Below, in pieces: positions 1-5,186 of a DNA stretch of 5,631 nucleotides. The stretch lies in assembly GCA_020441225.1 (NCBI GenBank), contig JAGRMP010000407.1, positions 340 to 5,970 on the forward strand, given 5' to 3'. The first letter of the stretch is position 1, and every line of letters starts with the position of its first letter. Position numbers and translations under genes: made by a program. The notes under the pieces were generated by a model. The model was not told the origin of the DNA and did not search any database. It saw only the letters and a list, made by a program, of their open reading frames with translations. The stretch comes from Maritimibacter sp. (GTDB taxonomy: Bacteria > Pseudomonadota > Alphaproteobacteria > Rhodobacterales > Rhodobacteraceae).

Positions 1-155
1 CGCTGGCCTGCGACGTCGCCGCCGCGGACGGCACGCTGCACGATCCCGAGCTGCGTATCCTCGAAGAGATCCGCCACGAGCTCGAGATCGACAGGCTGCA
101 CGCCGCCGCCATCGAACGCGGCGCGCGCGCCCGGTTCATGGCGCTGGAAGGCTAG
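1..155 (+). CDS. TerB-like (tellurite resistance TerB family) protein, C-terminal fragment
   Basis: The reading frame is open from base 3 to the TAG at 153-155 and gives 50 visible residues; the start lies left of the window. The visible part has the acidic helix pattern of the TerB fold, with AAADGTLHDPE followed by a helix LRILEEIRHELEID. In TerB-like proteins an A-x-ADG-x-x-x-x-x-E signature forms a metal-binding-type acidic patch, and such domains are all-helical and cytoplasmic or membrane-associated. The signature is seen directly; the family call is from memory of that motif, and no function beyond 'TerB-like' can be given from so short a piece. The domain also occurs in DnaJ-like and other fusions, so the full architecture is unknown. 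The gene points the same way as the downstream GST but is 142 bases away, so a shared transcript is possible and not shown. Confidence 0.6.
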   Translation, partial: LACDVAAADGTLHDPELRILEEIRHELEIDRLHAAAIERGARARFMALEG

Positions 156-297
156 CGGGCGGCGCCGGGCGCGCGCGGGCCGTCGCGCACAGGGTCTGCG
201 CCCCCATGCACCCGACCGTACCCTTGACCTCCTCCGCCGATTGCGGGACGGTCCGGGCAACCTTGCCGCGCCCGCGGCCCAAAACCCGGATGATGCC

Positions 298-996
298 ATG
301 CTCGACCAGTTTCCGATCACCAAGCGGTGGCCCGCAAAAGATCCCTCCGTCCTCCAGCTCTACTCGCTGCCCACGCCAAACGGCATCAAGGTCTCTGCGA
401 TGCTCGAGGAATGCGGGCTGCCCTACGAGGCGCACCTGGTGAGTTTCGCCGAAGCGGACCAGTTCACGCCCGAGTTCCTGTCGCTCAACCCCAACAACAA
501 GATCCCCGCGATCCTCGACCCCGACGGGCCGGGCGGGCAGCCGATGGGGCTGTTCGAGACCGGCGCGATCCTGATTTATCTCGCGGAAAAGACGGGTAAA
601 TTTCTCTCGACCGATCCGGTGACCCGGTACCAGACCATCCAGTGGTTGATGTGGCAGATGGGCGGCGTCGGGCCGATGTTCGGCCAGTTCGGCTTCTTCC
701 ACGTCTACGGCGGCAAGGACTTCGAGGACAAGCGCCCCTGGACCCGCTACAAGGAAGAAGCCCAGCGCCTGCTCGACGTGCTCGACGCGCGGCTCGAGGG
801 CCGCGACTTCATCATGGGCGACGACTACTCGATCGCCGATATCGCGATCTGGCCCTGGGTGCGCGCGCTCGAAACCGGCTACAAGGCCTGGGACGTGCTC
901 GACGTGGCCGAGCTGGAAAACGTGAACCGCTGGTACAGGGCCTGCATGAGCCGCCCTGCGAGCGAGGTGGCGGTCAACGTCCCGCCCCGGCCCTGA
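298..996 (+). CDS. Glutathione S-transferase family protein, YfcG/YghU (Nu-class) type disulfide-bond oxidoreductase
   Basis: The protein has 232 residues, a little longer than E. coli YfcG (about 215). The thioredoxin-like N-domain (about 18-103) starts with LQLYSLPTPNG; T26 and N28 lie in the TPNG loop that in YfcG contacts glutathione and replaces the catalytic Tyr/Ser of classical GSTs. NPNNKIPA (64-71) holds the cis-proline P70, and LFETGAI (85-91) holds E87-T88, which bind the gamma-glutamyl end of glutathione. The helical C-domain has the N-capping box SIAD (178-181) and WPW. Family members show disulfide reductase and weak peroxidase activity with glutathione in the cytoplasm; this role is inferred. 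ATG 298 is chosen because alphaproteobacterial relatives begin with a similar DQFPITKRWPA segment. The frame stays open back to a TTG at 241, but those 19 residues look like non-coding sequence. No clear Shine-Dalgarno is seen. The exact subgroup is less sure than the family. Confidence 0.9.
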   Translation: MLDQFPITKRWPAKDPSVLQLYSLPTPNGIKVSAMLEECGLPYEAHLVSFAEADQFTPEFLSLNPNNKIPAILDPDGPGGQPMGLFETGAILIYLAEKTGKFLSTDPVTRYQTIQWLMWQMGGVGPMFGQFGFFHVYGGKDFEDKRPWTRYKEEAQRLLDVLDARLEGRDFIMGDDYSIADIAIWPWVRALETGYKAWDVLDVAELENVNRWYRACMSRPASEVAVNVPPRP

Positions 997-1040
997 GCTC
1001 CGGCTTCACCCCGGGGCCCTGACACGGCGCCTGCGCACTT

Positions 1041-1075
1041 GCCCGCCGCGGAGACCCTTCGGCACCGCGGCGGGC
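1041..1075. terminator. GC-rich hairpin between convergent genes, probable bidirectional terminator
   Basis: A perfect 11-bp inverted repeat, GCCCGCCGCGG (1041-1051) and CCGCGGCGGGC (1065-1075), encloses a 13-base loop. It sits between the stop of the GST gene (996) and the stop of the convergent cytochrome gene (1134), the expected place for a shared terminator. Neither side carries a clear U-tract, so classic intrinsic termination is not certain. Nothing else was recognised in the 137-base gap. Confidence 0.45.
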
Positions 1076-1133
1076 TTGGCGTGACACCACCCCGCGCCAC
1101 ACGCCTCAGGCCTGCTGCCTCACCCTTTCTGCC

Positions 1134-1541
1134 TCAGTCCTGCTGCAGCGTGGCGAGATACTCGACCAGCGACAGGAGCCGGCCGCGGGCGATGGTCTCG
1201 GCGCCATAGACACCGGCTTTCTCGACCCCTTCGGCCTCGAACGTGTCGCCCCAGATCGGCATCGTGCCGCCATGGCCGCGGATCCCGGTCCGCCCGTCGA
1301 TGATCATCATCGTTTCGAGGAACGGGAACACGCCGTCATTGTTCCGCGCCAGCACCGTCAGGTCGGGCACCGGTTCCTTGAAGAAGGTGACCAGCGGACC
1401 TTTCCCATCGGCCGCCTCGCCGTGGCAGCCAGCGCAGTAGTTCATGTACTCGTACTGGCCGGTGACGGGCTCCTGCCCGAAGACAGGCGACACCGAGCCG
1501 GCGAGCATAATCGCAACGAGAGCAAAGAGCCGTTTCATCAT
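1134..1541 (-). CDS. Small exported mono-haem c-type cytochrome
   Basis: The protein has 135 residues. The N-terminus is a Sec signal peptide: MMKR, a hydrophobic stretch LFALVAIMLAGSV, and a likely cut after VFG (22/23). One haem-binding motif, CAGCH (36-40), lies in the class I pattern YCAGCHGEAADGKGP. The sixth ligand is probably M94 in GGTMPIWGD, and a final helix LLSLVEYLATLQ closes the fold. It is therefore a periplasmic single-haem electron carrier. Its partner is not visible: neighbours are a GST and a peptidase, with no oxidase or dehydrogenase gene. FPFLETMMIIDGRTGIRGHGGTMPIWG looks like a haem-domain segment of small roseobacter cytochromes; this is from memory. The start is one of two adjacent ATGs (1541 or 1538), preceded by a good GGGAGG ribosome site. 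Transcription is convergent with the GST gene and in the same direction as dacB, 200 bases away. Confidence 0.88.
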   Translation of the reverse strand: MMKRLFALVAIMLAGSVSPVFGQEPVTGQYEYMNYCAGCHGEAADGKGPLVTFFKEPVPDLTVLARNNDGVFPFLETMMIIDGRTGIRGHGGTMPIWGDTFEAEGVEKAGVYGAETIARGRLLSLVEYLATLQQD

Positions 1542-1546
1542 CTCAG

Positions 1547-1552
1547 CCTCCC
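1547..1552 (-). promoter_or_regulatory. Ribosome binding site of the cytochrome c gene
   Basis: On the minus strand GGGAGG lies 5 bases before ATG 1541 and 8 bases before the next ATG (1538). The second spacing is closer to ideal, so translation may start at the second Met; this would shorten the signal peptide by one residue only. It is the clearest Shine-Dalgarno sequence in the window. Confidence 0.6.
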
Positions 1553-1649
1553 TCTTCCTTGCGGTAATTACTCAATCACAAAAACCGGGTGCGCGCCTTG
1601 ATCCGGCGCAGATCGGCGGTCGATTTCGGACCTGTGGCGGAGGTTTTTC

Positions 1650-1691
1650 GGGCGGACGGGCGCGGTGCGATGGGCGCAGTAAGATGGGCGC
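1650..1691. repeat. Three tandem 14-bp repeats (minisatellite-like) in the dacB-cytochrome spacer
   Basis: On the plus strand three consecutive 14-base units end in the same core: GGGCGGACGGGCGC (1650-1663), GGTGCGATGGGCGC (1664-1677) and AGTAAGATGGGCGC (1678-1691). The shared part is GAYGGGCGC. A further GACGGGCGC lies out of phase at 1728-1736, next to the dacB stop. The unit is not a multiple of three, so it does not look like a protein repeat. The rest of the 200-base spacer (1542-1741) holds the cytochrome ribosome site, a 10-bp GC palindrome at 1730-1739 just after the dacB stop, and no recognisable gene. Confidence 0.5.
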
Positions 1692-1741
1692 GGCGGGAGC
1701 GGCGGGTTTTGCAGATGCGGCAGGTGCGACGGGCGCCCGGC

Positions 1742-3235
1742 TCAGGCTTTGTAGAGCGTCGCCCAGCGGTGGATGAGCTGGTGTTGGAGCCAGCGGGCGC
1801 GGCCCGCCCAGGCACGCGCACCTGCGGGACGTTCCATGTCGTCGGGCGCGATCGCGGCCCGGCGCGCGACGTCGCCCGAAAACACCGCGAAGGCCAGCGC
1901 CGCGTCGCCCGGCCCGGTCACGAAGCCCGCAAGCGAGGAGACGAAGTTGAGCGAGCCGGTCTTGGCGTGGATCCGGTAGCCCGCGCCGCTGACTTCGTCG
2001 CCCCGCGCGTCGAGCGGAGCGATTTCCTTGAGCTGCCCGTGCAGCGTGCTGCCGGGACCGACCTTGACCAGCAGGTTCACCATGTCGGCCGCCGAGACCT
2101 CGCTGAGGTCCGAGAGCCCCGAATGATCGACGAAATGCGCCGTCTCCGCCCCGGACTGGGCCCGCATCCATTCGGTCATCGCCCGCGCCGAGGCTTCGAG
2201 GCTGGTGGCGTCGCCGCCCCGCGCCGCGGTGGCGGTGAGCCCGATCACCTCGGCGGTGAGATTGGTCGAATGCAGGAGCATGAGCTGGACGATGGTCGCG
2301 AGCGAGGCACTTTCATGCGAGACCAGCACCCGGCCCCCGTTCACCACCTGCGCCGCCACTTCCGGCGCGGGCAGGCGGATGCCATGCGCCTGGGCGATCA
2401 CCTGGGTCACCTCGCCGGCATAGAGGTCGGGCCGGCGCACCGGCAACCAGCGCGACCCGCCGTTGCCCAGCGCGGCGGCAGCGACGGTCCACTCGTCGAC
2501 ACCCTGCTGCGCCTTGTAGGTATAGGTCGGCAGGTCGCGGTTCACCACCGCCATGCGCGCCATGGTCACCGCGGGCCTGAGCGTGTCGGAGCGCGCGTCC
2601 ATGCTCACCTGCCAGCCCGCATCGGCGCGCTGCCACTGGAAATGGACACGGTTGAAATTGAGGTTGGTGCCGGAGATCGCCGGGTTGTAGCCGACATGGT
2701 CGGGCTGGCGCGGGTCGATCGAGCGGATATAGGGCAGCGCGCCGGCGAACACCCGGAACGCCCCGGTGATCCCGGTCACGCCCTTGTCCTTGAGCCGGGC
2801 GATCATGTTCGACAATGCGTCGGTGTCGAGCATCGGATCGCCCGAGCCGGTGAGCACGAGGTCGCCCTGGATCACCCCGTCGACCATAGGCCCGGTGGCC
2901 ACGAATTGGGTGCGGTAGCGGAAATCCTGCCCCAGCGCCTCGGTCGCGTAGAGCGCGGTGACCACCTTGGTCACCGAGGCGGGCGGCAGCGCCAGGTCGG
3001 GATTATGCGCTTCGAGGAGCTGCCCGGAGCGGGCGTCGACCACGATGAAGCCAAGCTCGCCGCCGAGCCGCGCCTGGGCCAGCAGATCTTCGACGGCCGG
3101 GGCGGTGAGGGCGGCGGGGGTGCCGGGCTTCGGCGCCGGGCGTATAGACCGCAGCGGGGCCTCGCCAACGGCGACCCCGGCGAAGGCGGAAACGGCGCCT
3201 CCCAAAAATATGCGTCTCGAAATGCCCCCAAGCAT
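1742..3235 (-). CDS. dacB: D-alanyl-D-alanine carboxypeptidase/endopeptidase (PBP4 family, peptidase S13), Tat-exported
   Basis: This 497-residue serine peptidase cleaves D-Ala from peptidoglycan stem peptides and the D-Ala cross-links between strands, in the periplasm. All three penicillin-binding motifs are present: SVTK (87-90, nucleophile S87, K90), STN (323-325) and KTG (425-427, in HAKTGSLNFVSS). Other S13 landmarks are LVLTGSGDPML (126-136) and DHSGLSDLSEVSAADM (370-385). The large insert between the first two motifs is typical of PBP4 rather than PBP5. ATG 3235 is chosen because it gives the signal MLGGISRRIFLGGAVSAF, a twin-arginine motif (SRRIFL) followed by a moderately hydrophobic segment. 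The frame is open upstream to a TTG at 3289, but those 18 residues would put extra sequence before the twin-arginine motif, and no ribosome site supports them. Length is slightly above E. coli DacB (about 477). It follows nadD on the same strand after 181 bases, so it probably has its own promoter. Confidence 0.93.
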   Translation of the reverse strand: MLGGISRRIFLGGAVSAFAGVAVGEAPLRSIRPAPKPGTPAALTAPAVEDLLAQARLGGELGFIVVDARSGQLLEAHNPDLALPPASVTKVVTALYATEALGQDFRYRTQFVATGPMVDGVIQGDLVLTGSGDPMLDTDALSNMIARLKDKGVTGITGAFRVFAGALPYIRSIDPRQPDHVGYNPAISGTNLNFNRVHFQWQRADAGWQVSMDARSDTLRPAVTMARMAVVNRDLPTYTYKAQQGVDEWTVAAAALGNGGSRWLPVRRPDLYAGEVTQVIAQAHGIRLPAPEVAAQVVNGGRVLVSHESASLATIVQLMLLHSTNLTAEVIGLTATAARGGDATSLEASARAMTEWMRAQSGAETAHFVDHSGLSDLSEVSAADMVNLLVKVGPGSTLHGQLKEIAPLDARGDEVSGAGYRIHAKTGSLNFVSSLAGFVTGPGDAALAFAVFSGDVARRAAIAPDDMERPAGARAWAGRARWLQHQLIHRWATLYKA

Positions 3236-3416
3236 GGCCGGTAAATACCCGAGGGGCCCGAGTCGGAACAAGACTAGACTTGGAAACAATTCGCACCAAT
3301 CCGGTAACGCGACATTCAGGTGACAGGCAATTGGTTGGAAAAGTATAATTCAATTGTTGCCCGTTCCGCACCGGTCTGTGGATATCTCGGAAACGGTTCG
3401 CGGGCCCCTGCCCGGC
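3236..3416. other. AT-richer intergenic spacer between nadD and dacB
   Basis: The middle of this 181-base spacer (3281-3360) has about 43% GC by my count, far below the flanking genes. It must hold the dacB promoter if dacB is not only transcribed from nadD. On the minus strand TATACT (complement of 3342-3347) is a good -10, but I find no matching -35; a weaker option is TTGGTG-17 bp-TAGTCT (TTGGTG is the complement of 3293-3298). CAATTG occurs twice (3328-3333, 3351-3356) on either side of the -10 region. A small CGGGC/GCCCG hairpin at 3401-3414 directly follows the nadD stop and could help end that transcript. Confidence 0.4.
3320..3349 (+). promoter_or_regulatory. Sigma-70-like promoter on the plus strand, antisense to nadD
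   Basis: GTGACA (3320-3325, 5 of 6 matches to TTGACA) is followed after 18 bases by a perfect TATAAT (3344-3349). Transcription would begin near 3356 and run rightward into the antisense strand of nadD. No plus-strand gene with a ribosome site follows before 4131. The sequence match is seen directly; activity is inferred. The same AT-rich block also gives TATACT on the minus strand, so it may mainly serve dacB. Confidence 0.35.
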
Positions 3417-4028
3417 TCAGCTGCCGGCCCCGTGCCAGCCCCCCGCGGCGCGGATCGCGGTCGAGGAATGGGCCACCATCGGCACGTTGACGAGGCACCA
3501 GCTGGGCGGGGCCGAAGTGGCCAGCAGCTCCGCCGACTTGCCCGGCAGACGCGCCGCGCGGAACCGCCGCGCCGCCGGCGACAACCGCGCCGCGACCCGC
3601 TCGCCGGGCCGCGCGATCACCCCCACGGGCAGCGAGCGCATGATCTCTTCCCAGCGTTCCCAGCGATGGAAATCGGCGAGGTTGTCGGCCCCCATCAGCC
3701 AGGTGAACCGCACCAGCGGGTAGAGCCTGAACAGCGCCTCAAGCGTCTCGGCGGTATAGCGCGTGCCGAGCTGGGCCTCGATCCCGGTGATCTCGACCCG
3801 CGGATGCCGCATCACTGCCCGGGCGCGCGCCAGCCGCAGATCGAGCGGCGCAGGCCCGCGGGCCTTCAGCGGGTTGCCGGGGCTCACCAGCCACCACACC
3901 CGGTCTAGCCGGAACCGTTTCAGCGCCTCGCGGGTGATATGGGCATGGCCCTCGTGGGCCGGGTCGAAGGACCCGCCCAGCAGACCGACTTTCATCCCCG
4001 GCGCGGCATATGGCATGGCGTAGCGCAT
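3417..4028 (-). CDS. nadD: Nicotinate-nucleotide adenylyltransferase
   Basis: The enzyme transfers AMP from ATP to nicotinate mononucleotide to make deamido-NAD, the step before NAD synthetase in de novo and Preiss-Handler NAD synthesis, in the cytoplasm. It has 203 residues from ATG 4028. The nucleotidyltransferase signature [11 protein letters not shown] (18-28) carries the H25-x-x-H28 catalytic pair, and the C-terminal HSSTAIR (187-193) is the SSTxIR ATP-binding motif. [11 protein letters not shown] and [16 protein letters not shown] match conserved NadD segments for substrate contact. Length is normal. The start is uncertain: ATGs at 4028, 4016 and 3995 are in frame and none has a good ribosome site. 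4028 is preferred because related alphaproteobacterial proteins carry about a dozen residues before the GLLGGSFDP segment. The frame stays open far upstream (to 4799) but only as antisense of the next gene. It is divergent from the MarR-GNAT gene and upstream of dacB. Confidence 0.95.
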   Translation of the reverse strand: MRYAMPYAAPGMKVGLLGGSFDPAHEGHAHITREALKRFRLDRVWWLVSPGNPLKARGPAPLDLRLARARAVMRHPRVEITGIEAQLGTRYTAETLEALFRLYPLVRFTWLMGADNLADFHRWERWEEIMRSLPVGVIARPGERVAARLSPAARRFRAARLPGKSAELLATSAPPSWCLVNVPMVAHSSTAIRAAGGWHGAGS

Positions 4029-4050
4029 CGCGCCGGTTTCGCCCGGCGCG
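4029..4050 (-). other. Stem-loop abutting the first nadD start codon
   Basis: CGCGCCGG (4029-4036) and CCGGCGCG (4043-4050) form a perfect 8-bp stem with a 6-base loop. On the nadD transcript it would end immediately before ATG 4028 and bury the place where a ribosome site should be. A TTGACA is present on the minus strand (complement of 4058-4063); 17 bases on is only GAAACC as a -10, so promoter assignment is weak. Confidence 0.35.
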
Positions 4051-4088
4051 CGCACGCTGTCAATCTCGGCTTGACGGGGCGGTATTTG

Positions 4089-4116
4089 CTGACAAAAGTC
4101 AGGTAAATTTCCTGAC
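4089..4116. promoter_or_regulatory. Probable operator: overlapping inverted repeats in the nadD / MarR-GNAT divergent region
   Basis: The 19-bp element GTCAGGTAAATTTCCTGAC (4098-4116) has perfect 6-bp arms around 7 bases, a size usual for MarR-type dimers. Its left arm also pairs with CTGAC at 4089-4093 to give CTGAC-AAAA-GTCAG (4089-4102). Three CTGAC half-sites thus lie at 4089, 4098 (reversed) and 4112. The element ends 14 bases before the start codon of the MarR-GNAT gene, so bound protein would block its transcription; a TTGACG (-35-like) lies at 4071-4076. Binding by the adjacent regulator is inferred from position and shape. Confidence 0.5.
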
Positions 4117-4130
4117 CCGAGTCCGAGACC

Positions 4131-5057
4131 ATGCCTGACAGAGACCCCCAACCCGGGATCGACCGCCTGCGGCGGTTCCAACGCATCGTTACCCGCGAGG
4201 TCGGCGCGCTCGACCAGAGCTTTCTCGGCCGGGGCCGGCCGCTCAATGCCGCGCGCGTGCTCAACGCGATCGGCCGCGGGATCGGCCGCGATGGACCTGG
4301 CCGCGGGACCGGCGAGGTCGGCACACTCCGCGCCTATCTCGGGCTCGACAGCGGGCTGATGAGCCGGCTCCTGCGCGGGCTCGAGGACGAGGGGCTGGTG
4401 ACCACCGCCCCCGCGCCCGACGACGCGCGCCGCCGGGTGGCGCGGCTCACGGCCGCGGGCGAGGCCGAGTTCGCCGCCTACGAAACGCTGTCGAACGCCC
4501 GCGCCGGGCAGATCCTCGCCGCCCACCCCGACCCCGACGCGCTGCTCGCGGCGATGGACCTCGTCTCGTCGGCGCTCGGGCGCGACACGGTCGAGATCCG
4601 CCCCGCCGACCCGCAGTCGGAGGCGGCGCGCGCCTGCCTCGCGCGCTACTATGGCGAGCTCGCCCGGCGGTTCGAGAGAGGCTTCGATGTCACGCTCTCG
4701 CGCGACCCGGAGGCGGGCGACATGAGGGCGCCGAAAGGTGTCTTCCTGCTCGCCCTCTCCGATGGGGTGGCCATCGGCTGCGCCGGGCTCAAGGGCCACG
4801 CGGTGGGCACGGCCGACGCCTGGGGCGAGGTCAAGCGCGTCTGGGTCGATCCCGCCGCGCGGGGGCTCAGGCTCGCGCCGGGGATGATGGCGGAGATCGA
4901 GAACCGCGCCCGCGGCCTCGGCTTCGGCCTCTTGCGGCTCGACACCAATTCGGCGCTCCCCGAAGCGCTCGCGCTCTACCGCCGCCTCGGCTGGCAGGAG
5001 ATCGACCGGTTCAACGACGACCCCTATCCCGACACCTTCTTCGAAAAGCGGCTGTGA
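4131..5057 (+). CDS. MarR-type helix-turn-helix regulator fused to a GNAT N-acetyltransferase
   Basis: The 308-residue protein has two domains. Residues about 10-150 are a MarR-like winged helix: [26 protein letters not shown] (65-90) is the helix-turn-helix, and [17 protein letters not shown] (97-113) is the wing with its arginines. Residues about 154-308 are a GNAT domain: VEIRPAD start, [17 protein letters not shown] strands, [14 protein letters not shown] (232-245), and a C-terminal [20 protein letters not shown] typical of the fold. GNAT enzymes move acetyl from acetyl-CoA to an amine; the substrate here is unknown. The acetyl-CoA loop reads RGLRLAPG (244-251), where the usual pattern is R-G-x-G-x-G/A; the second glycine is Arg (R247). 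The MarR-GNAT fusion is a known architecture, usually of unknown role. The gene is divergent from nadD across a 102-base spacer with a likely operator, so self-regulation is probable. ATG 4131 has only a weak GAG upstream. Confidence 0.88.
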   Translation: MPDRDPQPGIDRLRRFQRIVTREVGALDQSFLGRGRPLNAARVLNAIGRGIGRDGPGRGTGEVGTLRAYLGLDSGLMSRLLRGLEDEGLVTTAPAPDDARRRVARLTAAGEAEFAAYETLSNARAGQILAAHPDPDALLAAMDLVSSALGRDTVEIRPADPQSEAARACLARYYGELARRFERGFDVTLSRDPEAGDMRAPKGVFLLALSDGVAIGCAGLKGHAVGTADAWGEVKRVWVDPAARGLRLAPGMMAEIENRARGLGFGLLRLDTNSALPEALALYRRLGWQEIDRFNDDPYPDTFFEKRL

Positions 5058-5115
5058 GCGTTTGACCCGCGCCGGTGGCGCAGGGACACGCGGCGCTCCG
5101 TCCGAGGGCAGCGGG

Positions 5116-5159
5116 ACGCCGCTTCGAAGCGGCGTGGAAGCGGTTTCGAAACCGCTTCC
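5116..5159. terminator. Two abutting perfect palindromes between convergent genes
   Basis: ACGCCGCTTCGAAGCGGCGT (5116-5135) is a perfect 20-bp palindrome, and directly after it a perfect 24-bp palindrome (5136-5159) has arms GGAAGCGGTTTC and GAAACCGCTTCC. Both centre on TTCGAA and share CCGCTTC/GAAGCGG, so arms of one can pair with arms of the other. They lie between the stops of the MarR-GNAT gene (5057) and the aldo/keto reductase gene (5187), so a shared two-way terminator is the simplest reading. No U-tract follows in either direction. The rest of the 129-base gap holds nothing recognisable. Confidence 0.5.
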
Positions 5160-5186
5160 CGTGCGCCCGGCCCGCTCTTGCGCGCC

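Noticed and set aside
224..252. TTGACC as a -35 for the GST gene
   Set aside because: No -10-like hexamer is found 16-18 bases downstream.
241..297. TTG start for the GST gene, adding 19 residues
   Set aside because: The added residues do not look like GST sequence, and ATG 298 matches the N-terminus I remember for relatives.
1565..1592. FNR-like site upstream of the cytochrome gene
   Set aside because: The AT-rich TTGTGATTGAGTAATTACC (minus strand) has a TTGA-like half but no matching ATCAA half at the right spacing.
1572..1741. Ala/Pro-rich minus-strand reading frame beyond the dacB stop, considered as a frameshifted C-terminal tail
   Set aside because: DacB already ends normally after the KTG domain, and the spacer repeats have a 14-bp period that is not codon-based.
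1589..3244. Long open plus-strand frame (551 codons) opposite dacB
   Set aside because: It is the antisense image of dacB, rich in Arg, Gly and His with no domain pattern, while the minus strand shows all three penicillin-binding motifs.
3236..3289. TTG start for dacB, adding 18 residues
   Set aside because: No ribosome site is present, and it would place extra sequence before a well-formed Tat signal.
3354..3908. Plus-strand open frame after the antisense promoter
   Set aside because: It begins with TTG without a ribosome site and is the antisense image of nadD.
4029..4799. Minus-strand extension of the nadD frame upstream to 4799
   Set aside because: It is antisense to the MarR-GNAT gene, low in complexity, and would put 256 extra residues before a normal-length NadD.
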